NCBI GenBank assembly: GCA_017396925.1
Contig: JAFQKM010000267.1
Span: forward strand, 1-14,536
Reading direction: 5' to 3'
DNA: 14,536 bases
Source: Clostridia bacterium
Lineage (GTDB): Bacteria > Bacillota > Clostridia > Oscillospirales > Butyricicoccaceae
The notes below the pieces were generated by a model. The model worked only from the letters and a program-made list of their open reading frames with translations, searched no databases and had not been told where the DNA came from. Every line of letters begins with the position of its first letter. Position 1 is the stretch's first letter. The translations under genes were made by a program, and so were the position numbers. Of the stretch, positions 1 to 4,971 are shown one piece after another.

Positions 1-582
1 GCCGGCTGTCATCTTGTCGTTGACGCCGGTATGCTGCATGATCATCATGTCGACATCGTCAAAGACGCCCAGCTTGATGAACTCCTGCTTGCCGCCCAGA
101 TAGGAGATCTTGCCCTGCTGGATCATTTCGTTTCTCCACTCCAGCTCGACGCCTTCCTCGGCGGGAACAGCCATCAGTGCGACATCGCCGTCCAGATGCT
201 CCATAACGCCCGATTCCTTCAGGCCGTAGGCAACACCCATCAGGGATGCGATCTGGGCATGGTGGCCGCAGGAATGTGCAGCGCCGGTAACAGGATCGGC
301 GCAGCGATGCTCGGGGCAGACAACGGCGTCCAGCTCGCCCATAACGGCGATCTTGGCGTTGTGGTTCTTGCCGGGGACATTGGCGATAACGCCGGTCATG
401 GCAACTTCATCCTGATATGTATAACCCAGTTCGTCGAAAACAGCCTTGACCTTGGCAGCGGTCTTGACCTCCTTATAGCCCAGCTCGGGCTCCTGGAAGA
501 TGCTCTCGGCGATGGCATTGATCTTGTCGGCATTCTTGTCGATGGCGGCGCATACAGCAGCCTTCATTTCCTGAATGGTCAT
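1..582 (-). CDS. M20-family amidohydrolase/peptidase, N-terminal part (cut by window edge)
   Basis: The first 194 residues of a zinc-dependent M20-family hydrolase of the kind that cleaves N-acyl amino acids, aminobenzoyl-glutamate or small peptides in the cytoplasm. The gene reads leftward and runs off position 1, so the C-terminal half, including the dimerisation domain and last metal ligands, is not visible. Visible motifs are QEPELGYKE near residues 30-39 (typical of the AbgA/AbgB/HipO type), GELDAV near 82-87, the metal-binding HSCGHH at 103-108 and PAEEGVE at 140-146 with the expected catalytic/metal glutamates. The ATG at 582 is preceded by AAAGGAGA at a good distance, and a sigma-A-like promoter lies at 677-704. 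It diverges from the NrdD-like gene. The family assignment is good; the substrate cannot be told from half a protein. Confidence 0.87.
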   Translation of the reverse strand, partial: MTIQEMKAAVCAAIDKNADKINAIAESIFQEPELGYKEVKTAAKVKAVFDELGYTYQDEVAMTGVIANVPGKNHNAKIAVMGELDAVVCPEHRCADPVTGAAHSCGHHAQIASLMGVAYGLKESGVMEHLDGDVALMAVPAEEGVELEWRNEMIQQGKISYLGGKQEFIKLGVFDDVDMMIMQHTGVNDKMTAG

Positions 583-676
583 AATGGGAAATCTCCTTTA
601 TTCTTATATTTGTATTGCTTTTTATTCAATCTACCCAATCTCAAAGGCGGTACACGCCCCGAACTTGGACATTTTA

Positions 677-704
677 ATTATAACATGTTTTTGTACCAAT
701 ACAA
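677..704 (-). promoter_or_regulatory. Sigma-A-like promoter of the M20 hydrolase gene
   Basis: On the minus strand the sequence reads TTGTAT, a 16-nt spacer, then TATAAT at 682-677, preceded by TG one base away (extended -10). It points at the M20 gene, giving a leader of about 90 nt. The TATAAT plus TGn is a strong match; the -35 is moderate. Confidence 0.6.
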
Positions 705-732
705 GCCTATCTTGGAAAAAATCAAAACCCCC

Positions 733-760
733 TTGATTTTATACTATTTTCGTGTATAAT
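733..760 (+). promoter_or_regulatory. Possible distal promoter of the NrdD-like gene
   Basis: TTGATT at 733-738, a 16-nt spacer and a perfect TATAAT at 755-760. It points at the gene starting at 847 and would give a leader of about 80 nt. A second candidate lies 45 nt downstream, so the two may be tandem promoters or only one may be used. Confidence 0.5.
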
Positions 761-781
761 GAAATTAGATACCGTAAGGTG

Positions 782-810
782 TTGACATTCCGATTTAAGA
801 AGTGTACTTT
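782..810 (+). promoter_or_regulatory. Possible proximal promoter of the NrdD-like gene
   Basis: A perfect TTGACA at 782-787 followed, after exactly 17 nt, by TACTTT at 805-810. It would start a short leader of about 30 nt carrying the AGGAGG at 832-837. The -35 is ideal and the -10 weaker; the 733-760 candidate has the reverse quality. Confidence 0.5.
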
Positions 811-846
811 TAAATTAAGATCAGAAAAAACAGGAGGTACCATCAA

Positions 847-1107
847 ATGACCATCAATGTTCAGGGCGGCCAGCTTTCCCAGCAGGAAGTACAGGCCTAT
901 ATCGACTACATTCAGGACAAGACCCATCAGAAGGTCGACGAGCTGACCATCACTGTCGATGGCGAGTTTGTTGATCTCAACTATACCCTCGCCCCCGTCC
1001 CCTTCGAGCGCATTCGCCGCATCACCGGCTATCTGGTCGGCACCATGGACCGCTGGAACGACGCCAAGAAAGCGGAGGAGCGAGATAGAGTTAAGCACAA
1101 TATCTAA
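847..1107 (+). CDS. Small NrdD-tail-like protein (often annotated anaerobic ribonucleoside-triphosphate reductase)
   Basis: An 86-aa protein whose C-terminal half (FERIRRITGYLVGTMDRW onward, ending DRVKHNI) resembles the extreme C-terminus of class III ribonucleotide reductase NrdD. At 86 residues it cannot be a reductase, because the glycyl-radical barrel is absent; as I recall, similar short stand-alone proteins are common in gut Clostridia and get the reductase name by this similarity. Its role is unknown. The ATG follows AGGAGG at 832-837 with a 9-nt gap. Odd point: the last 18 codons occur again at 1235-1292 with only synonymous differences. The copy fused to this frame uses codons absent from the gene body (CGA and AGA for Arg, AAA for Lys; the body uses CGC and AAG), which suggests the current 3' end was brought in by the element that follows. 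Confidence 0.75.
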   Translation: MTINVQGGQLSQQEVQAYIDYIQDKTHQKVDELTITVDGEFVDLNYTLAPVPFERIRRITGYLVGTMDRWNDAKKAEERDRVKHNI

Positions 1108-1234
1108 AAGTTTCTCTGCGCTTCGCAGCGGGTCAGTCCGCCGCCTCTGCGGCGCCGATTTTGAGCCGATTCATTCGGCCAAAATCTATCCAATTTAAAG
1201 GGTCCCTCGCGAAATGGGCACATTTCGTGGGGAA
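1108..1234 (+). repeat. Structured interspersed element, copy A, inside the NrdD-like gene's 3' end
   Basis: A 127-bp non-coding insert directly after the stop codon of the NrdD-like gene and before the second copy of that gene's tail. It is a chain of hairpins: CTGCG/CGCAG at 1116-1128, CGCCGC/GCGGCG at 1139-1154, GATTTTG plus GCCGA pairing with TCGGC plus CAAAATC at 1157-1186, and CGAAATG/CATTTCG at 1210-1227 with outer C-run/G-run pairing to 1232. A related copy lies at 9990-10247. Shared exact blocks include GCGGCGCCGATTTTG (1149-1163) and AAATCTATCCAAT (1182-1194). No open reading frame, transposase or clear target-site duplication is seen apart from the gene-tail repeat. It could be a miniature mobile element, a structured RNA, or the scar of a larger integrated element. 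Confidence 0.7.
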
Positions 1235-1292
1235 CCGCTGGAACGATGCCAAGAAGGCTGAGGAGCGCGATCGTGTAAAGCATAATATCTAA
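1234..1292 (+). pseudogene. Displaced second copy of the NrdD-like gene's last 18 codons
   Basis: A 59-bp stretch repeats the gene end at 1049-1107. The first 13 bp (ACCGCTGGAACGA) are identical, then 8 substitutions follow, all synonymous; both copies encode RWNDAKKAEERDRVKHNI and a TAA. This copy has no start or ribosome binding site and is not in one frame with the gene. Its codons (CGC, CGT, AAG, GCT) match the gene body and it is followed 20 nt later by the intrinsic terminator. It is therefore the better candidate for the ancestral gene end, separated from the body by the insertion. Confidence 0.8.
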
Positions 1293-1312
1293 GTTTATAT
1301 CTGTACATACAG

Positions 1313-1344
1313 AAAGCCGGGTGTATCCCGGCTTTTTGTTTTTG
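1313..1344 (+). terminator. Intrinsic terminator of the NrdD-like gene
   Basis: Perfect 9-bp stem AAAGCCGGG / CCCGGCTTT around the loop TGTAT, followed by a T-rich tract. It lies just after the displaced gene tail, which fits its being the original terminator. Confidence 0.85.
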
Positions 1345-1414
1345 ATTGAAAAAACTTTCGGCCCGCAAGTACCGGCATGGGCGCTGACTATACGGAACTT
1401 CATAATTATTCTCT

Positions 1415-1443
1415 TTGACTTTACCCTTTTTCCATGATAGGAT
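1415..1443 (+). promoter_or_regulatory. Promoter of the MATE transporter gene
   Basis: TTGACT at 1415-1420, a 17-nt spacer, and TAGGAT at 1438-1443 preceded by TGA (extended -10). It gives a leader of about 50 nt before the GTG at 1500. No clear operator palindrome is seen. Confidence 0.55.
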
Positions 1444-1499
1444 AAGTTAAACGCTAAAGTTTTCCCTGTGGGAGAAAAAGAGAGAAAAGGAGAAGTATC

Positions 1500-2918
1500 G
1501 TGTCCAAAAAGAATACCCCGACCCTCGACCTGCTGGATGAGCGCCGCAAGCCGCTGCACACCATCCTTATGCTGGTCTGGCCGGTCGTCCTTGAACAGAT
1601 GCTGGTCACCCTTGTCCAATCGGTCGACACCGCCATGGTCGGCTCGCTGGGTGCCAGTGCCACAGCTTCGGTCTCGATCAGTATGGCCCCCATGTTCATG
1701 ATCAATGGCATCATGATGGCCTTTGGCACCGGCTTCACGGTATTGATCGCCCGATCGGTCGGCGCACGCGAATACGACCGCGCACGCTCGCTGATCCGAC
1801 AGTCGCTGACCACCATTATGCTGATGGGCATTCCCATTGCCCTGCTGTGCTACAGCCTGTCCTACCATATCCCTCTGTGGATGGGCGCCGAGTCCGACGT
1901 CCTCAAGCTGGCCACCACTTATAATAAGATCATGGCCATCGGCGTCATCTTCCGCGGCGTCACCATGACCCTGACCGCCGTCTATCGCGGCTTTGGCGAC
2001 ACCAAAACGCCGATGTTCATCAACATGGGCGTCAATGCCGTCAATGTCTGCGGCAACTACCTGCTGATCTATGCGCCCCACGACGTTACCCTCTTCGGCA
2101 ATACCTTCCATGTCTGGGGTGCCGGCTGGGGCGTCGCCGGTGCAGCTGCCGCCTCGATCGGTTCGATCATTCTGGGCGCCATGCTCCTGCTGATCATCAC
2201 CCTTAAGCGCCCCTCCCCTATGCAGATCTCTTTCCACGAGAGCTTCCGCCTGCAGAAAGCCGACATCGATGAGGTTGTCCGCATTTCCCTGCCCGCCATG
2301 TTCGAGCGCTTCACCATGAGCGGCGCATCGATCATTATTTCTAGCACAGTCGCTTCGCTGGGCACTGTGGCCATCGCCTCCAACTCGATTGCCTCCACCG
2401 GCGAGAGCTTCTGTTATATGCCGGCCTTTGCCTTCGGTACCGCGGCCACAACGCTGATGGGCCAGTGTCTGGGCGCCGGCCGCACCGATCTGGCAGAAAA
2501 GTATATCCACGAATGCAACAAAATCGGTTCGACCATGATGGGCATTTTCTGCACCATCCTCTTCATCTTCTCGCGCCAGGTGGTCAGCCTGTTCACCCCC
2601 GATCCGCAGGTCATCGAGATCGCCGCCGGTCTGCTGAAGATCCTGGCTGTTATCGAGATCCCCTATCTGATCGCGCTGGTCCATTCGGGCGCCCTCCGCG
2701 CCGCCGGCGACACCAAGACCGTCTTTATCATCACAGCCGTTTCCATGTGGGGCGTCCGCGCGCTGGGTGCCACCATCTGTGTCCGTCTGCTGGGTATGGG
2801 CATCTATTCGGTCGTCACCTGTATGTGCACCGAGAACGTGGTCCGTATGCTGCTCTTCGCCCGCCGCTATCATCAGAACAAGTGGAAGGAAGCAGCCAAC
2901 AAGCCCAAAGCCGCATAG
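1500..2918 (+). CDS. MATE-family multidrug/Na+ antiporter efflux protein
   Basis: A 472-aa integral membrane protein of the MATE family, which exports cationic drugs or metabolites in exchange for Na+ or H+ across the cytoplasmic membrane. It has the family's usual length and about twelve hydrophobic segments in two halves. The first half (about 20-190) contains WPVVLEQMLVTLVQSVDTAMVG and RGFGDTKTPM; the second (about 255-430) contains SLPAMFER and the internally repeated RAAGDTKTVF. The two GDTKT loops at equivalent places show the duplicated MatE domains. The start is a GTG with AAAGGAGA at 1486-1493, 6 nt upstream. It sits between its own promoter and terminator and is therefore probably monocistronic. 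The substrate cannot be inferred. Confidence 0.93.
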   Translation: MSKKNTPTLDLLDERRKPLHTILMLVWPVVLEQMLVTLVQSVDTAMVGSLGASATASVSISMAPMFMINGIMMAFGTGFTVLIARSVGAREYDRARSLIRQSLTTIMLMGIPIALLCYSLSYHIPLWMGAESDVLKLATTYNKIMAIGVIFRGVTMTLTAVYRGFGDTKTPMFINMGVNAVNVCGNYLLIYAPHDVTLFGNTFHVWGAGWGVAGAAAASIGSIILGAMLLLIITLKRPSPMQISFHESFRLQKADIDEVVRISLPAMFERFTMSGASIIISSTVASLGTVAIASNSIASTGESFCYMPAFAFGTAATTLMGQCLGAGRTDLAEKYIHECNKIGSTMMGIFCTILFIFSRQVVSLFTPDPQVIEIAAGLLKILAVIEIPYLIALVHSGALRAAGDTKTVFIITAVSMWGVRALGATICVRLLGMGIYSVVTCMCTENVVRMLLFARRYHQNKWKEAANKPKAA

Positions 2919-2966
2919 GGATCCATCAGGTCGTCCCCGTTTGGGGAGGGATTCATAAAACAGATA

Positions 2967-3005
2967 AACCGACCTATGGTTACGATCACAGGTCGGTTTT
3001 TTGCA
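2967..3005 (+). terminator. Intrinsic terminator of the MATE gene
   Basis: Perfect 10-bp stem AAACCGACCT (2967-2976) / AGGTCGGTTT (2991-3000) with a 14-nt loop, followed by further T. It lies 48 nt after the MATE stop codon. Confidence 0.85.
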
Positions 3006-3022
3006 ATATGTACCAGTTTGGG

Positions 3023-3122
3023 AAAGGCTCCCTTGTGTAAAGGGCGCTGTCGGCGAAGCTGACTGAGGGATCGACACCCCCTCCGCTCCTTTGGGGGGCA
3101 CCTTCCCTTACACAGGGGAGAC
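3023..3122. repeat. Palindromic interspersed repeat (MITE/REP-like)
   Basis: About 100 bp whose two ends are inverted: CTCCCTTGTGTAAAGGG near 3029-3045 pairs with CCCTTACACAGGGGAG near 3105-3120. The inside carries GCTGTCGGCGAAGCTGACTG and the C-run/G-run pair CACCCCCTCC / GGGGGG. Related sequences (ending in CTGTCGGC...GACTGAG) are, from memory, a common dispersed repeat family of Faecalibacterium and related gut Clostridia. No gene is inside. It lies between the MATE terminator and the 3' end of the kinase gene and may also serve as a terminator for that gene, which has no other. Confidence 0.7.
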
Positions 3123-3216
3123 TTTGCTGCGAAGTACAACCGCACAATACGCACTACACCGAAAGCTATATAGACGTGCGCCCTTTAATCTGTTCGACAA
3201 ATTGGAATTGATATTT

Positions 3217-3714
3217 CTATAACAACGTCTCATAGATTTTCGCAGAACATTCGGCTGGCGCCATAATAGAAGTGTCCACCGTTAAGTCATATTCGTCCTT
3301 CGGGAATAAGTATGTATATGAGGATTCGGCAGACCCCGGGCATCTGTTTTTGCGTGCATTCTCTCTTTGAAGCAACACATTTAGGGGACAGGTTACATGT
3401 ACGAAAAGGATACGATATTGTCCCAACATTGCTGTTAGCTGACGAAAAATTCGTTCACTTGTAATTACATGGTCAATAATAACGCCCGACGAAGTTTTCA
3501 GAGCTTCCAATGCGCTTGTACACATGTCACCTGATATCTCAAATACATCATCCTCGTATATAGTTTCATCTGTTGACAGTTTCATAAAATCATCAATAGA
3601 AATAATAACGTACTTTTCATTAATTTTTTCTTCTATCAGCCCTTGCAATGCCTTGGATAATGTAGATTTTCCGCTACTGGATGGACCGTTGAGCAATATT
3701 ATCTGTTTTTTCAT
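3217..3714 (-). CDS. Chloramphenicol-phosphotransferase-like P-loop kinase
   Basis: A 165-aa cytoplasmic P-loop protein resembling the chloramphenicol 3-O-phosphotransferase (CPT) family. Walker A is GPSSSGKST at 10-18, an acidic IDDF at 40-43 occupies the place of the catalytic aspartate of CPT, DHVI follows at 81-84, an arginine-rich lid-like VTCPLNVLLQRENARKNR lies at 107-124, and YDLTVDTS at 142-149 matches the C-terminal family signature. The start chosen is the ATG at 3714, with GGAGG 8 nt upstream; an upstream in-frame start would put that site inside the gene. Base composition is clearly more AT-rich than in the neighbours, with many A/T third positions, which suggests recent acquisition. 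Family members are often simply called AAA family ATPase and need not confer resistance; the true substrate is unknown. Confidence 0.8.
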   Translation of the reverse strand: MKKQIILLNGPSSSGKSTLSKALQGLIEEKINEKYVIISIDDFMKLSTDETIYEDDVFEISGDMCTSALEALKTSSGVIIDHVITSERIFRQLTAMLGQYRILFVHVTCPLNVLLQRENARKNRCPGSAESSYTYLFPKDEYDLTVDTSIMAPAECSAKIYETLL

Positions 3715-3759
3715 GTCGTAGACCTCCGCCAAATTCAAGTTTGTCTAATTGTTTAGTTG

Positions 3760-3788
3760 ATTCTATCACACAGCTGTGATATATACAA
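3760..3788 (-). promoter_or_regulatory. Promoter with palindromic spacer for the CPT-like kinase gene
   Basis: On the minus strand: TTGTAT (3788-3783), exactly 17 nt, then TAGAAT (3765-3760) preceded by TGA (extended -10). The spacer contains the perfect 10-bp palindrome CACAGCTGTG (3769-3778), within a wider imperfect ATCA...TGAT symmetry, so a repressor could bind between the two promoter hexamers. The operator role is inference. Confidence 0.55.
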
Positions 3789-3835
3789 GAACACTCCCGG
3801 CAGATCATCCTACCGGCAGTGCAACTGTAGTATGA

Positions 3836-3866
3836 CTCCCCACCGGGGGCGGCTTTTTTGTTTTTC
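3836..3866 (+). terminator. Weak terminator-like hairpin without an upstream gene
   Basis: A short CCCC/GGGG hairpin followed by GCGGC and a T6-G-T5 tract. The stem is short and not adjacent to the T tract, and no plus-strand gene is visible upstream since the repeat at 3023-3122. It might end a small untranslated RNA, but nothing else supports one. Confidence 0.25.
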
Positions 3867-3910
3867 TCCACACATATTGCGTTTTGTTATCACCCGTGCC
3901 CAATATGTAG

Positions 3911-3958
3911 TTTTTTCGGGGCTTTTCGTGGGCATCGCCCCCGTGGCGGCCGAAAAAA
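3911..3958. other. Hairpin in the gene-free stretch 3715-4113
   Basis: A 9-bp perfect stem TTTTTTCGG (3911-3919) / CCGAAAAAA (3950-3958), with an inner GGGC-ATC-GCCC hairpin at 3930-3940. It can act as a T-tailed hairpin on neither strand in a classical way, because the T run is 5' of the stem on both. The remainder of 3715-4113 holds the kinase promoter, a weak terminator-like hairpin, the promoter at 3984-4012 and the terminator at 4040-4069; no coding region is convincing there. Confidence 0.4.
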
Positions 3959-3983
3959 TATTACGGAAAGTTGTAAAAAAGGC

Positions 3984-4012
3984 TTTACGAACGGGCAATT
4001 TGGCGGTATACT
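3984..4012 (+). promoter_or_regulatory. Promoter of the XRE regulator gene
   Basis: TTTACG at 3984-3989, a 17-nt spacer and TATACT at 4007-4012. Transcription would start near 4019, about 95 nt before the ATG at 4114, so the terminator hairpin at 4040-4069 would be inside the leader. Confidence 0.5.
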
Positions 4013-4039
4013 TATTTTAGATTCAAATCCCCTCGCGAT

Positions 4040-4069
4040 CCCTCTCCTCAATTCCGGAGAGGGTTTTTG
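4040..4069 (+). terminator. Intrinsic terminator in the leader of the XRE regulator gene
   Basis: Perfect 8-bp stem CCCTCTCC (4040-4047) / GGAGAGGG (4056-4063) with an 8-nt loop and T5. It lies between the predicted promoter and the start codon. It could be an attenuator, the end of a very short RNA, or a barrier against read-through if the true promoter lies downstream of it. No competing antiterminator stem is obvious. Confidence 0.7.
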
Positions 4070-4113
4070 CGCCCCTTGGGGATTCTTAATGTACGATATG
4101 ATGGAGATGCACC

Positions 4114-4797
4114 ATGGTTAACGATTTTCCGCGGACCCTGTCCCTTCTGAGAAAAGAGAAAAAGATCAGCCAGAGAAAGGCAGCTGGCGAGCTTGGCGTT
4201 TCGCAGGCGCTGCTGTCGCACTATGAAAACGGCATGCGCGAGCCCGGTCTGGAGTTTCTGGTCAGAGCCGCCGATTACTACGGTGTATCCTGTGACTATC
4301 TTCTGGGCCGCACCATGGCCCGTGAGGGTGCAGCCATCCTGGCCGAACAGGTGCCCGATGTGATGGAGCAGAAGGACAATGTCCTCAAGGGCAGCGCCAT
4401 GGCGCTGCTGACCCGCAAGGTGCTGACCAACTCGCTGTCCCTCTTCTATGATCTGCTGGGCCGCCATGGCGACCGTAAGCTGATCGCCGAGTGCAGCCTC
4501 TATCTCTATACCGCCATCTACAAGCTCTACCGCCATGTTTATGCGCTGGGCGGCCAGAATCCCGAAGGCGCCTTCTCGGTGCCTTACGGTCAGGTTGACC
4601 CCATGTGCGATATGCAGCTTAAGAAGAGCGAGATCGTCCTCTGCCGTCTGGAAGAGGATGCCCGCAAGCTGAGCGAACCGGTCGGCGGCATGACCTTCGA
4701 TCAGCTGGAGCAGAATTATCCCCAGCTGGCGCCTTCCCTGCTTACCCTGCTTCACACAGTTTCTGACAATATGGAAGGCAAGAAGACAGGCCTTTAA
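4114..4797 (+). CDS. XRE-family helix-turn-helix transcriptional regulator
   Basis: A 227-aa DNA-binding protein. Residues about 8-66 form a Cro/C1-type helix-turn-helix: SQRKAAGELGVSQALLSHYE with recognition helix around 29-39, then the typical continuation EPGLEFLVRAADYYGVSCDYLLGR. The remaining ~160 residues look alpha-helical and match no domain I recognise; they may sense a ligand or dimerise. The ATG at 4114 has GGAG at 4103-4106, 7 nt upstream. It is followed by two identical terminators and faces the 3' end of the purine cluster, so nothing in the sequence ties it to purine control. The codon bias matches the chromosomal neighbours, unlike a phage-borne C1 gene. Target unknown. Confidence 0.85.
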   Translation: MVNDFPRTLSLLRKEKKISQRKAAGELGVSQALLSHYENGMREPGLEFLVRAADYYGVSCDYLLGRTMAREGAAILAEQVPDVMEQKDNVLKGSAMALLTRKVLTNSLSLFYDLLGRHGDRKLIAECSLYLYTAIYKLYRHVYALGGQNPEGAFSVPYGQVDPMCDMQLKKSEIVLCRLEEDARKLSEPVGGMTFDQLEQNYPQLAPSLLTLLHTVSDNMEGKKTGL

Positions 4798-4810
4798 TTT
4801 CATATCTTCC

Positions 4811-4845
4811 AAGCCTCACGCAAGTGCGTGGGGCTTTTCTTTTTC
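4811..4845 (+). terminator. Terminator of the XRE gene, first of two identical copies
   Basis: Stem AGCCTCACGCA / TGCGTGGGGCT with a short AG loop, followed by TTTTCTTTTT, starting 14 nt after the stop codon. The 32 bp at 4812-4843 are repeated exactly at 4861-4892. Confidence 0.85.
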
Positions 4846-4860
4846 CATAGCAGGCTTCGC

Positions 4861-4893
4861 AGCCTCACGCAAGTGCGTGGGGCTTTTCTTTTA
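4861..4893 (+). terminator. Second identical copy of the terminator
   Basis: Exact 32-bp repeat of 4812-4843, spaced 49 bp from start to start, with the same stem and T tract. The 17 bp between them (TTCCATAGCAGGCTTCGC region) are not part of a further copy. Probably a local tandem duplication. Confidence 0.8.
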
Positions 4894-4902
4894 TCCAACC
4901 AC

Positions 4903-4935
4903 AAAAAAGGCTCCCGGGGAAACCTCGGGAGCCTT
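4903..4935 (-). terminator. Terminator of the purine cluster
   Basis: On the minus strand a perfect 10-bp stem AAGGCTCCCG / CGGGAGCCTT with a 9-nt loop is followed by T6. It begins 36 nt after the purL stop codon and ends the purF-purL transcript. Confidence 0.9.
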
Positions 4936-4971
4936 GATCGTATGCAGTTGCGGTCTCGGAGACCGTGCGGC

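Noticed and set aside
1062..1246. Group II or group I intron remnant in the NrdD-like gene
   Set aside because: I see no domain V-like hairpin, no intron boundary motif and no maturase. The gene also stays intact without splicing, because the upstream tail already ends in a stop codon.
1104..3101. A 665-codon minus-strand frame opposite the MATE gene
   Set aside because: The plus strand encodes a clear MATE transporter; the antisense product is Gly/Asp/His/Gln-rich without any domain and runs through a terminator and a repeat.
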